A DNA stretch of 64,000 nucleotides from Methanocorpusculum sp. (GCA_017399555.1 JAFQBW010000017.1:53395-117394), one strand, 5' to 3'; shown: positions 16,682-26,576, numbered from the stretch's first letter. The notes: a model not told the origin generated them from the sequence alone. Translations and numbers: made by a program.

Positions 16682-17425
16682 TTAGATGAATAATAAGCCG
16701 GACATCCAAGTGAGAGCGATCACCAGGAATGCGATAGTACCTGCTACGAGACCGTAGAGGATACCGATGTCACGACCAATCTTTCTACCGGTACGCATTG
16801 CAATTTCTGCGTCCGTGAACTCAATTTTCTTCTCGATAGCGTTAAGGCGCTTCTCGATTTCAAGGAACTGCGGGTTTGCGGATGCAACAGTTGCAGCTCC
16901 TCCGGATTCGCCGTCGCCCTCAGAAATCTGAACGACGATCGGGTCTGCACCGAATGCTCCCGGATCGCGGGCAGTTAACTCTGCAATCTTTGCGGAGATC
17001 TGACCAAGGTCTTCGGTCTCCATAAGGTTGACGAGTTCAACCTGCTCCTGGAAGCGCTTGATGTGCTCTGCGGTAAGGTTCTCAAGGAACGGAATTGCTC
17101 CCTTAGAGCCGACGATTTTACCGCCTTCGACACCGTTTGCGTGCATTGCGGTCCAGGACTGACCAGTTAAGTGACCCTTAACTTCAGTACCACAGAGGAG
17201 GACGAAACGGATGTTCGGGTTTGAGATGATGTTTGCAACGACCTTTTCAATACCGAGGTTTTCGGTCTTACAAGATCCTGCAAGTGCTGCGCCTGCTGCA
17301 CAGATTGCGGTCTCATCAAGGTGGGAACCCATGGTGATGACAGCGACTGGGCTGTTTGCGTCACCGGTGTGGTAGTCACCCTGGATGATTGGCCATCCTG
17401 CTGCCGGGGATTTCTTGTCTGCCAT
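16682..17425 (-). CDS. MtrA corrinoid domain fused to MtrG (second MtrA copy)
   Basis: A 247-residue protein at the place where mtrG is expected. Residues 1 to about 178 are an MtrA corrinoid domain nearly identical to the neighbouring MtrA, including the cobalt-ligand region [10 protein letters not shown] with His85. After a short linker ([15 protein letters not shown]) residues ~187-247 match Mtr[38 protein letters not shown] and one C-terminal membrane helix. The MtrA-type C-terminal anchor is missing and replaced by MtrG. Start 17425 ([11 protein letters not shown]) is chosen by homology to MtrA; an ATG at 17452 lies in the mtrF end. Complexes could thus carry two corrinoids per protomer; that is inference. 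Confidence 0.88.
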   Translation of the reverse strand: MADKKSPAAGWPIIQGDYHTGDANSPVAVITMGSHLDETAICAAGAALAGSCKTENLGIEKVVANIISNPNIRFVLLCGTEVKGHLTGQSWTAMHANGVEGGKIVGSKGAIPFLENLTAEHIKRFQEQVELVNLMETEDLGQISAKIAELTARDPGAFGADPIVVQISEGDGESGGAATVASANPQFLEIEKRLNAIEKKIEFTDAEIAMRTGRKIGRDIGILYGLVAGTIAFLVIALTWMSGLLFI

Positions 17426-17426
17426 T

Positions 17427-17627
17427 TTAGAGACCTCCAAGGAACATAGCAAGGACTGGACCGAGAATCAGAACGAGGGAGAGTGCAACACCAACAGCGA
17501 ATCCAAGAAGAGCATTGCCGCTGATTGCGGACTCAACCTTGTTGGTTCTGGCGAGAATCTGTCCTTTGTATCTGATGTCATCCACCATTTTGTCAATGGC
17601 GGCCATTCTAATAGTAGATCCTGCCAT
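17427..17627 (-). CDS. mtrF: Tetrahydromethanopterin S-methyltransferase subunit F
   Basis: A 66-residue small membrane subunit. It has a short cytosolic N-terminus with [19 protein letters not shown], similar to MtrF of other methanogens, then one hydrophobic helix ([21 protein letters not shown]). It ends two bases before the fusion gene and begins two bases after the mtrA stop, in the canonical A-F-G order. Confidence 0.9.
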   Translation of the reverse strand: MAGSTIRMAAIDKMVDDIRYKGQILARTNKVESAISGNALLGFAVGVALSLVLILGPVLAMFLGGL

Positions 17628-17628
17628 T

Positions 17629-18363
17629 TTAAATCACCTGTATTCCAACGAGTGCTCCGAAGACGATTAAGGAAATGATTAAACCAATCATGACACCCTC
17701 AATCTTACCACCGTAGACACCGGATGCAAATCTGTTGCGGTAACCAATGTCGGTAACCATCATCTGGATTGCCTTGATACGGGAGGTAATGAGTGCCATC
17801 TCGCCGGTTAATGGTTCTTCCTCACCAGCGACAGCTTCTTCGCTTCCACCCTCGTCGTCAGAAATCTGAACTACGATTGGGTCTGCACCAAATGCTCCTG
17901 GGTCGCGTGCGGTTAACTCTGCAATCTTTGCGGAGATCTGACCAAGGTCTTCGGTCTCCATAAGGTTGACGAGTTCAACCTGCTCCTGGAAGCGCTTGAT
18001 GTGCTCTGCAGTCAGGTTCTCGAGGAACGGAATTGCTCCCTTGGAACCGACGATCTTTCCACCCTCAACACCGTTCTCGTGCATTGCAGTCCAGGACTGA
18101 CCGGTTAAGTGACCCTTAACTTCAGTACCACAGAGAAGAACGAAGCGGATGTTCGGGTTGGAGATGATGTTTGCAACGACCTTTTCAATACCGAGGTTTT
18201 CGGTCTTACAAGATCCTGCAAGTGCTGCACCTGCTGCACAGATTGCGGTCTCATCAAGGTGGGAACCCATAGTGATGACAGCGACTGGGCTGTTTGCATC
18301 ACCGGTGTGGTAGTCACCCTGGATGATTGGCCATCCGCTTGCCGGGGATTTCTTGTCAGCCAT
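17629..18363 (-). CDS. mtrA: Tetrahydromethanopterin S-methyltransferase subunit A
   Basis: A 244-residue corrinoid-binding subunit. The cytosolic domain has [19 protein letters not shown], the cobalt-ligand motif [10 protein letters not shown] with His85, and GPAFGADPI-like sequence. The C-terminal part ([36 protein letters not shown], then a membrane helix) is the standard MtrA anchor. So this is the canonical copy, unlike the fusion two genes downstream. Start 18363 ([11 protein letters not shown]) replaces an upstream ATG at 18384 that lies within the mtrB end. Confidence 0.97.
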   Translation of the reverse strand: MADKKSPASGWPIIQGDYHTGDANSPVAVITMGSHLDETAICAAGAALAGSCKTENLGIEKVVANIISNPNIRFVLLCGTEVKGHLTGQSWTAMHENGVEGGKIVGSKGAIPFLENLTAEHIKRFQEQVELVNLMETEDLGQISAKIAELTARDPGAFGADPIVVQISDDEGGSEEAVAGEEEPLTGEMALITSRIKAIQMMVTDIGYRNRFASGVYGGKIEGVMIGLIISLIVFGALVGIQVI

Positions 18364-18364
18364 T

Positions 18365-18655
18365 TTAGATACCTCCAAGTGCAAGTGCGAGGATGAATGC
18401 TACTGCAAGTCCAACGCCAAGACCGTACCAGAGTGCGGTAACTGCTCCTGCTTTGGTTAAGGTCTTTTCACGGCCTGGGAAGCTGTTTAAGTAGTTGCCC
18501 TCACCGGAAAGCATGTTGACTAAGTCATCTGCAATCTTTTCGAGTTCTGCAACCTGGTCGATGACCGGCTGGTAGGAGACACCTGCAGTCGTAACGACAC
18601 CAGCTACTGGGTCTGCGACGAGGCCAAATTCAGGTAATACAAGTACATATCCCAT
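18365..18655 (-). CDS. mtrB: Tetrahydromethanopterin S-methyltransferase subunit B
   Basis: A 96-residue subunit beginning [20 protein letters not shown], the conserved MtrB N-terminus, which fixes the start at 18655 rather than at an ATG at 18769 inside mtrC. The middle is a helical stalk ([18 protein letters not shown]) and the C-terminus is one membrane helix. It lies between mtrC and mtrA as in other methanogens. Confidence 0.95.
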   Translation of the reverse strand: MGYVLVLPEFGLVADPVAGVVTTAGVSYQPVIDQVAELEKIADDLVNMLSGEGNYLNSFPGREKTLTKAGAVTALWYGLGVGLAVAFILALALGGI

Positions 18656-18668
18656 TTTTGTTTCCTCC

Positions 18669-19484
18669 TTACTCTTCCTCCGCATCGACGAACGGCTTTG
18701 CGTCGAGCCATGCTGCTGCATCGCGCTTGGATAATGCGATGTATTTCTTGTAGGACACTGCCCATCCAATGACTGCGATGACTAAGGAAATCCAGCCTGC
18801 AATCGGAGTGACTGCAACGAAGGAGATGACTGCCATGATAATCATGGAAAGGAAACCACACTCGATAACGAGCATGTTGGTTCTGTCCTGAGTCTCTCCT
18901 GGACCAAGGCAGGCGTTGAACGGGTGCTGGAGTGCGATTGCACCAAGCATGAATGCGACTGCAATGAATCCAACTCCAACAAAGACACCGTCGCCCATTT
19001 CAAGGCATCCGGTTGCAACAGTGCGGAGACCAAGGGTGGTCAGTGCGCCAACTGCTGCGAGTTCTGCGAGAGACTGAATCATGACCGGAATCTTCATGTT
19101 AAGGACGGTGTTTGCGATCCATCCAAGAATGAGACCAGTGATGAGTGCGATAACTAAGACTGCAACCGGGATAATCCAGACAGAGGTGATGCCGCCGATA
19201 ATGACTCCAAGGAACATTCCAAAGAGACCGGAACCGAATGCGAGCATACCTGCGGACGGAACACCTGCTCCGATACCGTAGCTGCAAAGTCTTTTAATTG
19301 CGCTGTTACCCCAGATTAAGGCACCAATTGCTGCGATACCGCCGAAGAAGGCAAGGTAATCGAAGCCAAGGACCTCGTGTCCGATGACGGCGATGTAAAG
19401 AGATACCAGTGCAATGATGATACCTGCTGCGGCAATCTTGCCGTGCGGGATTCCACCGTGGGATGCTTCAACTTTTACTGACAT
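18669..19484 (-). CDS. mtrC: Tetrahydromethanopterin S-methyltransferase subunit C
   Basis: A 271-residue integral membrane subunit. After a polar N-terminus (MSVKVEASHGGIPHGKIAA) it has about seven hydrophobic segments, and contains LQHPFNACLGPGETQDRT, a motif kept in MtrC. MtrC, D and E form the membrane part linked to Na+ translocation. It ends with an acidic tail (DAEEE). Confidence 0.95.
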   Translation of the reverse strand: MSVKVEASHGGIPHGKIAAAGIIIALVSLYIAVIGHEVLGFDYLAFFGGIAAIGALIWGNSAIKRLCSYGIGAGVPSAGMLAFGSGLFGMFLGVIIGGITSVWIIPVAVLVIALITGLILGWIANTVLNMKIPVMIQSLAELAAVGALTTLGLRTVATGCLEMGDGVFVGVGFIAVAFMLGAIALQHPFNACLGPGETQDRTNMLVIECGFLSMIIMAVISFVAVTPIAGWISLVIAVIGWAVSYKKYIALSKRDAAAWLDAKPFVDAEEE

Positions 19485-19494
19485 TTTTTACACC

Positions 19495-20292
19495 TCAGAC
19501 TAACAACACAAGTAAGAGTGCAAGAATACCACAGAGTGCGGATGCAAGGAGTGCGGCGATAATTGCACGTGGGAATCTCTTGAACTTCGGGTCGTGCGGA
19601 CCTTCGATGGTTCCGGTAATGTTGTATGCAGCAAGCACTGCAATAACGAGGAACATTGCAACTGCGAGGATTCCTGCGAGACCGACTGCAAAGTCTAATC
19701 CTGCTGCCTCGTAGAATTCGAGAAGTTCAATGTAGATGAGTGTTCCACCAAGACCACCAAGGAGACCACCGATGACACCTCCAACGTAGGAGATGAACGG
19801 AAGTCCGTGACCCTCAGTACCCTGGGACTTGAACTCTGGCTGAGAGTAGCCGGTAAGCGGATCTTTCTCGATCTTACCAGATGCCGGCGGGATACCCATA
19901 CCAAAGACGTAGGACATGTTCACCATTAAACAGGTGATTGCCATCATTAATGCACCGCCGATTGCTCCACCAGCGAGTGCGACTGCTAAACCTAACTCTG
20001 CTGCCCATGCACCACCGAAAAGTCCTGCGAGACCTGCACCTGCTGCAAGCATCGGGACACCGGTTGCGATACCTGGTGCCTGACCCATTGCTGCCGGAGC
20101 TCCTCCGACCGGGACGAAGTGGACACCAAAGGCGATTAAGGCTGCGCCGAGAACGATTAAGCAAAGAGTCTGCCCAACGCCAAGGACGAATCCGACTGCA
20201 ATAACAATGATTGCGAGGACGAGGGCGATGATTGACGGAACCGGCTGGAATGCGCCAGCGTCAGCTCCTGCTTTTGCTGCAATTGCGCTCAT
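19495..20292 (-). CDS. mtrD: Tetrahydromethanopterin S-methyltransferase subunit D
   Basis: A 265-residue membrane subunit with six or so hydrophobic segments. The cytosolic loop GIPPASGKIEKDPLTGYSQPEF and the GTEGHGLPFISYVGG stretch are characteristic of MtrD. It starts two bases after the mtrE stop and belongs to the Na+-translocating core. Confidence 0.95.
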   Translation of the reverse strand: MSAIAAKAGADAGAFQPVPSIIALVLAIIVIAVGFVLGVGQTLCLIVLGAALIAFGVHFVPVGGAPAAMGQAPGIATGVPMLAAGAGLAGLFGGAWAAELGLAVALAGGAIGGALMMAITCLMVNMSYVFGMGIPPASGKIEKDPLTGYSQPEFKSQGTEGHGLPFISYVGGVIGGLLGGLGGTLIYIELLEFYEAAGLDFAVGLAGILAVAMFLVIAVLAAYNITGTIEGPHDPKFKRFPRAIIAALLASALCGILALLLVLLV

Positions 20293-20294
20293 AT

Positions 20295-21179
20295 TTATGC
20301 CTCCGTGTATGGACCGTAGTTCTCACGTGCCCATTTCTCGACATAGCGGTCAATTACCATGAAGATGATAATAATGACTGCACCTGCGATGACTGCTCCC
20401 CATCCTGCGAGGTAGTGCTCGAAGAGGACGGTACGCCACAGCTCGAAGAAGACGATTAAACCGAAACAGAGACCAGATGCTGGTCCTCCGAACTTTGCGG
20501 TGAAGAAACCGTTGTCGATAGAGCTTCTCTGACCTGCTTCTGCGTAGCGGACGATGTTTCCGGATGCAGAAATCGGGACACCAGCACCGAACTTCTGGTT
20601 CTGGTACTGACGCTCCTTACCATAGTACGGGTTTCCGGTTGCGGAACCTGCTGCACCAAGTGCAAGACCCCATACGATACCGAGGAGCGGAAGGCTGAAC
20701 GGGTGGCCAATGACAGTTGCGAGAAGGTAACAAATTACCACAGTCGTAAAGATTGCGACAAATGCATGACCCATGGTCACGGTGGTTACTGACTTCAGAA
20801 CATCAGTAAAGACCGGCTGTCCGAACTTGGAAAGACTTGCGGTTCTTCCAAGGTATGCAGTAGTTGCGTAAACTCCCTGCACGATAGTTGCGAGAACTGT
20901 TCCTAAGACAATTGCGAGGATTGCATTCATTCCCATCATGAGGAATGCCCATGCAACACCACAAGCAAGGGTCACCCACAGGGTGTATGCCGGTGGTTCT
21001 CCACTCACTGCTTTGTTGTAGATACGGTGAGTGTATCCCATCTGCGGTGCGAGCTGAACCTGAGAGTTCGGGTCACCCTGTGATCCGATGTTGGACTCAG
21101 TATCTTCGGCTGCACCTGCAACCGCTGCGAGAGCTCCCGCAAGGGCAGTTACTCCAATGCCGATAATAATTTCTTGCAT
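20295..21179 (-). CDS. mtrE: Tetrahydromethanopterin S-methyltransferase subunit E
   Basis: A 294-residue membrane subunit and first gene of the mtr operon. It has a polar loop after the first helix (EDTESNIGSQGDPNSQVQLA) and the GNPYYGKERQYQNQKFGAG segment typical of MtrE. A GGGAG ribosome-binding site stands eight bases before the ATG. In this family MtrE carries residues proposed for the Na+ path. Confidence 0.95.
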   Translation of the reverse strand: MQEIIIGIGVTALAGALAAVAGAAEDTESNIGSQGDPNSQVQLAPQMGYTHRIYNKAVSGEPPAYTLWVTLACGVAWAFLMMGMNAILAIVLGTVLATIVQGVYATTAYLGRTASLSKFGQPVFTDVLKSVTTVTMGHAFVAIFTTVVICYLLATVIGHPFSLPLLGIVWGLALGAAGSATGNPYYGKERQYQNQKFGAGVPISASGNIVRYAEAGQRSSIDNGFFTAKFGGPASGLCFGLIVFFELWRTVLFEHYLAGWGAVIAGAVIIIIFMVIDRYVEKWARENYGPYTEA

Positions 21180-21620
21180 GTAAGATTCTCCCTTGAGTTT
21201 TGTTTCCGGATTTGTGGATAAGATTTCCGGAACCTAAGTTGTTCCCAGGCAATATTTGCCGAGAAACGAAGGATGCGTCTCAAGTGTTCGTTAAACGTTA
21301 CCACTCTTAAGAATGGAGTACAAAGTGTGGACACTAAAATGTTTGTCGTTGATGAGTATATAATCTATGCGAAAAACCAGAAGGAAAATTTCGTCAATTT
21401 CTAAAATTTACCGGGAGGATGAATAAAATGTCGAAAATTAATCAAACAAATTTACAATAACTCCAAAGTATTTTTTATAATAAAGTGCACTTTATTTCTT
21501 GGAAAATATGTTTTAGTAAAATACCCGTTTAATACCCTTGTTGTCGGAGAAAGGAGTGCTGAGTATATAAAGAAAAGAAAAAATGCGCGTTTTGGCAAAT
21601 GACGAAATGAGAAAATAAGG
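21180..21620 (-). promoter_or_regulatory. Long control region between mcrA and mtrE
   Basis: This 441-base stretch has no gene. Two minus-strand TATA-type elements are present: ATTATATACTCA at 21353-21364 and TTTATATACTCA at 21560-21571. The first would give a leader of roughly 150 bases and the second of roughly 360. Between them lies the palindrome at 21479-21496. AT content is high throughout. The region therefore appears to hold two tandem mtr promoters and a candidate operator. Confidence 0.6.
21479..21496. promoter_or_regulatory. Perfect palindrome, candidate operator for mtr
   Basis: The sequence AATAAAGTGCACTTTATT is an 18-base perfect palindrome. Its core ATAATAAAGTGC(A/G)CTT recurs once more in the region between mcrB and mptG (26964-26979). 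A dimeric regulator could bind here; no regulator is identified. Confidence 0.45.
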
Positions 21621-21636
21621 GGATTATAAATAATCC
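21621..21636 (-). terminator. Hairpin terminator of the mcr operon
   Basis: The inverted repeat GGATTAT and ATAATCC with a two-base loop starts two bases past the mcrA stop. On the minus strand it is followed by the T-rich CCTTATTTTCTCATTT. This fits transcription ending here, before the mtr promoters. Confidence 0.55.
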
Positions 21637-21638
21637 TC

Positions 21639-23345
21639 TTACTGTGCCGGGATGATAAGTCCGCGCTCTCCTGCTGGCATGAACTCGCGGATTGCTCCCT
21701 TTGCGAATTCTGCACGCGGGTTTGCGAAGTCGAACTTGAGTGCCGGGTCTGCGAAGCAGATCTTGATAAGCGGGGAGAGTGCCCATGCGTCACCGCGACC
21801 AATGTGTGCTGCGCCGACGATTGCTGCGTATTCTCCCTGGTGACCGACGTTCATTGCGTAGTTCGGGTAGTTCGGTCCGCGGAATTCTCCGATACATCCC
21901 TCGTCTGGTCTGATGGAGAGAGAGTTTGCGGAACCGCACTGGTCCTGAAGGTCGTAGCCGAAGAAACCAAGTCTGGACCATCCGTCCTTGTGCATAAGCT
22001 GGGACAGGTACCATGCGTTCAGACCTGCGTTGGAGTTACCGGTTGCGATAGAAGTGGTAGTACCACATGCTGCTGCAAGGACTGCTGCACGCTGGGATCC
22101 ACCGAAGTGGTCTTCCATCATAGTCGGGAACTGTTCGTACTGCTCCATACCGTAGAGGTTGACTTCAGTACCGATGTCGTTGACAACTTCCTGGGTTGCC
22201 TTGACTTTGTCGTTCGGGTTCGGGTTGGTGACATCGACGTTGTACTTGTCGTGGATGTAGTCCATACCGTGGTAGACGAAGTCGTCGAGGATGTTATCAG
22301 TGTATGCTGCAGTTGCGTACTGAGTGAATCCGACACCACCAGACATGTAGGAACCGAGCCAGATCTGGTCAAAGAGGACTGCTCCTGCACCGACAACTTC
22401 AAGGGTTGCCTTTGCCGGGTCGTACGGGTTGACACGGTCTGCCTGGATCATATCTGCGAAGTTACCGAAGAGAATTCCTCCTGGCTCGTTCGGACCGCGT
22501 GCACGGCGGGCCGGCAGGGAGGATGCCATGTTGATGACACCAGCGTGCTTTGCTGCGAAGGAAAGGTCTGCGACTGCTGCTTCTCCTGCGCACATGCGGT
22601 ATGCTGCAATGAAGGACATACCGATCTGCATTGCGGACCAGCGGGAGGTAGTTCCACCATCACAGGTTCTTCCGACGATAGTTGGCATGTGGACACACTG
22701 CCAGAGGGACTTGCCGACTGCTGCCTGGAGTGCTTCTGCCTGCTTCTTCGGGAAGAGCTTCTCGATGTCGATGACGTACTGGGACTCGAGAGAGTCTGCG
22801 AGTTCCTGGTCACCAGTGAAGACACGGACGTAACAGTCGTCGGTTAAAGCCGGGTGGGTTTCGACCATGTGTTCCTGAACGACTGCTCCTCCTGGCATTG
22901 CGTGGTTGACAATGTGGAGGTATTCGTTGATGGTTTCCGGAGTAACTTCCTTACCGAGACGCTTCTGGAGAGTCTGGTGTGCCATGTCCATGGAAACGAT
23001 TACAGTTCTGCGGATGTCGTCCCACATCTGCTGCATTGCTGCGTTGTTGACGAAGTGGAGATCATCACCCTCAACGAAGGTTCCGGTTCCGGAGACTTCG
23101 TAGGTCATGAGCTGACGCTGACCCATCGGAACACCTGCTAAGTGGCAGTGGTCCGGGTCGTACATGGAGATACCGCGCTTTGCAACGATTGCCTCGTTCT
23201 CTTTAATGAACTCGGTCTTACGTGCAGACTGGTGGACACCGTTGAACTTGTAGAACTCGGTGGTGGTGGATGCAACATCCTGCTGTGGGAACTTCTGCTT
23301 GAGTGCGTCAAGGAAAAGTTTCTGGGTCTTTTCTACTTTAGCCAT
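21639..23345 (-). CDS. mcrA: Methyl-coenzyme M reductase alpha subunit
   Basis: A 568-residue subunit that forms the F430 active site and releases methane from methyl-CoM and coenzyme B. It has the diagnostic [20 protein letters not shown] stretch and the [21 protein letters not shown] region. In [13 protein letters not shown], Gly463 matches the known thioglycine site and Cys470 the S-methylcysteine site. The C-terminus is [16 protein letters not shown]. Length and motifs are those of a true methanogenic McrA, not an alkane-oxidising type. It is the last gene of mcrBDCGA, followed directly by a hairpin. Confidence 0.99.
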   Translation of the reverse strand: MAKVEKTQKLFLDALKQKFPQQDVASTTTEFYKFNGVHQSARKTEFIKENEAIVAKRGISMYDPDHCHLAGVPMGQRQLMTYEVSGTGTFVEGDDLHFVNNAAMQQMWDDIRRTVIVSMDMAHQTLQKRLGKEVTPETINEYLHIVNHAMPGGAVVQEHMVETHPALTDDCYVRVFTGDQELADSLESQYVIDIEKLFPKKQAEALQAAVGKSLWQCVHMPTIVGRTCDGGTTSRWSAMQIGMSFIAAYRMCAGEAAVADLSFAAKHAGVINMASSLPARRARGPNEPGGILFGNFADMIQADRVNPYDPAKATLEVVGAGAVLFDQIWLGSYMSGGVGFTQYATAAYTDNILDDFVYHGMDYIHDKYNVDVTNPNPNDKVKATQEVVNDIGTEVNLYGMEQYEQFPTMMEDHFGGSQRAAVLAAACGTTTSIATGNSNAGLNAWYLSQLMHKDGWSRLGFFGYDLQDQCGSANSLSIRPDEGCIGEFRGPNYPNYAMNVGHQGEYAAIVGAAHIGRGDAWALSPLIKICFADPALKFDFANPRAEFAKGAIREFMPAGERGLIIPAQ

Positions 23346-23347
23346 GT

Positions 23348-24112
23348 TTAGTCCTCCTTTGGCATGAATCCGTATTTGGTACGGAGTGCGTGGATGCGCT
23401 GGACGTATGCAACGTACTCTGCGTCATCACGGAGTGCAGTTCCAACAAGGGAGTGGAACATCGGGGTGTTCTCTTTGAGCCATGCTGCGTCCATCGGCTT
23501 GCCGACTGCGACCTTACGGTCGAGCGGGTTTCCGACCTGGTCCTTGACGTACTTGACGATACCGTCTTCGTCGAGGATACAGCGCTGTACTGCATCGAAC
23601 ATCATTCCGTTCTCTGCGAGACGGAGGGAGTGTCCGTGGACAGTTGCACCGCGGATACCAACGGTTGCTGGGTCGAAGAGTTCGGACTCGACGAGCTCGC
23701 GTGCGTACTGTTCAAGGTCACGCTCGCGGCACTCGATAATCTGACGGCCAGAGAGTGTTCCCGGGTCGATACCGCGGTAGCGGTACATCTCGAGGTAGGA
23801 TCTCTGGTATGGCTGACATGGTGCGTTCAGCATAGAGTCTGCGAACTGGATGTATCTGACACGGTCACCAGCTTTTGCTCCCTCGGTCGGGGCAACGAGC
23901 TTTCTGATCGGGCAGTCTGGTTCACCCTGCTCTGCGAGTGGCGGGTGTGCAGATCCGTATGCTGCTCCTGGTGCGTGGTGTCCCATGATGAGGACGAGGT
24001 CTTCATCGGTGATGGAACGCATTTTCTGGAGCTTAACGTTTGGGTTCATCTGGTTGCGGCGAACTTCTGCAACGCGGGATGTTCCTGGTCCATACTGTGG
24101 TGTGTATGCCAT
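23348..24112 (-). CDS. mcrG: Methyl-coenzyme M reductase gamma subunit
   Basis: A 254-residue subunit that completes the MCR hexamer. It begins [20 protein letters not shown], a conserved N-terminus, and contains [20 protein letters not shown] and the [15 protein letters not shown] segment. The mcrA start follows two bases after its stop. Confidence 0.98.
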   Translation of the reverse strand: MAYTPQYGPGTSRVAEVRRNQMNPNVKLQKMRSITDEDLVLIMGHHAPGAAYGSAHPPLAEQGEPDCPIRKLVAPTEGAKAGDRVRYIQFADSMLNAPCQPYQRSYLEMYRYRGIDPGTLSGRQIIECRERDLEQYARELVESELFDPATVGIRGATVHGHSLRLAENGMMFDAVQRCILDEDGIVKYVKDQVGNPLDRKVAVGKPMDAAWLKENTPMFHSLVGTALRDDAEYVAYVQRIHALRTKYGFMPKED

Positions 24113-24123
24113 AGTTTTTTCAC

Positions 24124-24750
24124 CTAATTTTTGGGTTCTTTCATTATTCGTAGTACTTCATGAATGACATTCGACATTGCCACACGGCTTGGAGTCTGTC
24201 CCCGGGTGATTCCCGTGACAATTCCTTTGACGATACCTTTTGTTTTGATATCATCCGGTTTCGGCATAACATATGCTGTCCGAACGCCGGCACGTGCAAA
24301 GTCCTCATAGTCCGTCGGAGCCTGACAGACAACTACAGCGTCAACGCTGCACTGCTGCAGAATCTTACGGCACTTATGAACAACATGTGACCGAATGTTT
24401 CCGTGATGAAGAACAGCCACTTTGTGGCGTTCTATCTGTTCGATTTCGCGGTCGGTAATACCGAAATTTGAGCCAAGTGATACTCCGCCAATCTCTGCGT
24501 CTGGTGGAACTCCGCTGCCGGCGTTCAGCACCAGGGTACTTACGCTGTATTCAATCCCCTGCTGCCGCAGTGCTGACGTAATGTCGCAGACGGGTTTGGT
24601 AATATGTCTCCGGCCGGGGGACATACCCACGATAATGACGTCAGGATTTTTGCATTCAGAGATGGTTCCCCTCTGGGCAAGGGAGCCTCCTTTACCCATT
24701 CCCATACTGTGTCTGCAGTCTACAAGCTGAGTAACACGTCCAAGCGGCAT
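24124..24750 (-). CDS. mcrC: Methyl-coenzyme M reductase operon protein C
   Basis: A 208-residue accessory protein not part of the mature enzyme. It starts MPLGRVTQLVDCRHSMGMGK and contains RGTISECKNPDVIIVGMSPGRRH, typical of McrC. In Methanothermobacter, McrC is part of the ATP-dependent complex that activates MCR by reducing F430 nickel. The start overlaps the mcrD stop by one base. Confidence 0.95.
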   Translation of the reverse strand: MPLGRVTQLVDCRHSMGMGKGGSLAQRGTISECKNPDVIIVGMSPGRRHITKPVCDITSALRQQGIEYSVSTLVLNAGSGVPPDAEIGGVSLGSNFGITDREIEQIERHKVAVLHHGNIRSHVVHKCRKILQQCSVDAVVVCQAPTDYEDFARAGVRTAYVMPKPDDIKTKGIVKGIVTGITRGQTPSRVAMSNVIHEVLRIMKEPKN

Positions 24751-25223
24751 TATTTCGTACCCTGAACAATCATTGGTCGCTGTTTGCTTTTCGGATCGCT
24801 CATTCCAAGAATACGATCATCTTCGACAACACCGTATTTGGCATAGTCAGATAACGTAAAGTTGGACCGCATAAATCGTCCCTTTCCGAAACCATACGGG
24901 AACTTATCGGCAAAGACTGCATCGCATGCCTCCTTGATAGCCGGAATTACTGACTCGTCCTCAAGTTCAAGAAGGATGTCTCCGACATGAACACGAAGTT
25001 CAAAGTCTTCTCCGCAAACCTTGATAGTCCGTCTGTATTCGTGCGGATTCGGCGCTCCTCTGGCCGGACCATACGGTACCGTTGCCGGAAGATTCGGGCC
25101 GTTTAAGACCATACGGCGAATGCCGTCTACAGCGAAAACCTTCTCGAGTAAAATCTCGGTGGTCTCCGGATTCAGGAATCTGGTTGGGGTGATTCTTACC
25201 TGTGGATAGTTTGGTTCTGTCAT
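24750..25223 (-). CDS. mcrD: Methyl-coenzyme M reductase operon protein D
   Basis: A 157-residue accessory protein. Conserved features include QVRITPTRFLNPETTE, RMVLNGPNLPATVPYGPARG and VGDILLELED. McrD associates with MCR during assembly and probably helps deliver F430. Position between mcrB and mcrC is canonical. Confidence 0.95.
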   Translation of the reverse strand: MTEPNYPQVRITPTRFLNPETTEILLEKVFAVDGIRRMVLNGPNLPATVPYGPARGAPNPHEYRRTIKVCGEDFELRVHVGDILLELEDESVIPAIKEACDAVFADKFPYGFGKGRFMRSNFTLSDYAKYGVVEDDRILGMSDPKSKQRPMIVQGTK

Positions 25224-25262
25224 TCAATCTCCTAATCTGCTTACGCAGAGATTTGGGCCGGC

Positions 25263-26576
25263 TTAGACTGCCTTTGCGATTGCCTGGAGCGGGTGTGCGA
25301 ACTCTTCGATGCTGCCGAAGGTGTCTCCGTAAATCTTTGCGGTTCCTTCTGGGGAGAACATCTGGGTTCCTGCATCAAGTGCACATGCTGCAACGATACA
25401 TGGGATACCGTTTCCTGCTGCGTGACGGGTAACAACGTGGTTTCCGTTGAAGATACCCGGTCCTCCTCCACCATAGATAGAGTGAGAGAAGAAGGAGAAT
25501 CCGACTGCTGCACCCATGACACGACCGTAGTCTGCACCTGGGAGACCGGTTTCGTGCTCAAGAATGTCGTTGAAGTAAAGCAGAGTGGAGGAAACTGCCT
25601 GTGCGAAACGTCCTGCACCAGCGTTGACCATGGTTGCTGCAAGGGTACCTGCGGATGCGTATGCGTTCCACAGCATTGGGTCCTTGGTTTCGTACGGCTT
25701 GAAGTAGCCGCCTGCCTGGCCTGCGGTCTGGGTGATGACTTTGTCCTCAACTGCACGCTCGACAAGGGACTGCATGACAGTACCGACGGTACCGGTCTGG
25801 CCGTTCTCCTTAACGAGATCGTAGACGATGTTGTTTGCGTTAAGACCCTGGTATGCGTAGATTAAGAGCTGTGCACGCTCGAATGGACCAACTGCGTTTG
25901 CCATTTCGAACTGACCTGCCTGCTCGAAGGTTGCTGCGAGTGCTGCACCCTGCATTGCATTGCGGTGGGTCATCATAACGGTCTGGTTTGCCGGGATGTT
26001 ACGGAGTGCGTAACCGAGGGACTCGTTGTTCTGCGGGATGGACATGATCATGGAACATGCTCCGCCGTCGAGTGCCTGGGAGACCGGGTAGGAACCAAAG
26101 ACTGCTGCCTTGACGGTGTTTGCGTCGAACATGTCAACGTTGAACTCCTCGACAAGTGCGTAGGTGGTTGCTGCTGCAACAGAGAGGAGGGAAGCATCGT
26201 AGGTTGCTGCTGCCTCGATACGTGCCTTCGGGACTTTGACTAAGAGAAGCTTACCATCGTTGAAGCGTCTGATTTCGGTGTCGTCGCCTTCCTCAACGGA
26301 GACGTACTGCTTGATCTTTGCTTCGATTGCGTCGATGTTGCCTGCGATGTCAAGGTTGAGTTCACGGCCGAGGATCTGCTGGTGCTTTCCGATCTTACCG
26401 TTCTTTAATGCTGCCTCTACACCACCGAGGTTGACTGCGACGGTTCTCTTTGCGTTGTCAACAAGGGACTTGATTGCCGGGTTGACGAGTGGGCTGATCT
26501 TTTCGAGTGCAACGTTGCTCTTTAAGAGCTTTCCGTTGTCGTCGTAAAGGTCAATTACATCTGCGTATTTTGCCAT
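25263..26576 (-). CDS. mcrB: Methyl-coenzyme M reductase beta subunit
   Basis: A 437-residue subunit and first gene of the operon. It begins MAKYADVIDLYDDNGKLLKS and contains GGACSMIMSIPQNNESLGYA and FSFFSHSIYGGGGPGIFNGN, which line the coenzyme B channel and active site. A purine-rich ribosome-binding region lies just before the ATG. Its mRNA leader is about 210 bases if the TATA element at 26815 is used. Confidence 0.99.
   Translation of the reverse strand: MAKYADVIDLYDDNGKLLKSNVALEKISPLVNPAIKSLVDNAKRTVAVNLGGVEAALKNGKIGKHQQILGRELNLDIAGNIDAIEAKIKQYVSVEEGDDTEIRRFNDGKLLLVKVPKARIEAAATYDASLLSVAAATTYALVEEFNVDMFDANTVKAAVFGSYPVSQALDGGACSMIMSIPQNNESLGYALRNIPANQTVMMTHRNAMQGAALAATFEQAGQFEMANAVGPFERAQLLIYAYQGLNANNIVYDLVKENGQTGTVGTVMQSLVERAVEDKVITQTAGQAGGYFKPYETKDPMLWNAYASAGTLAATMVNAGAGRFAQAVSSTLLYFNDILEHETGLPGADYGRVMGAAVGFSFFSHSIYGGGGPGIFNGNHVVTRHAAGNGIPCIVAACALDAGTQMFSPEGTAKIYGDTFGSIEEFAHPLQAIAKAV

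Noticed and set aside
21804..24127. Plus-strand frames of up to 347 codons opposite mcrA and mcrG
   Set aside because: They are antisense shadows of highly expressed mcr genes with strong codon bias; their translations are Cys/Val-rich and unlike real proteins.
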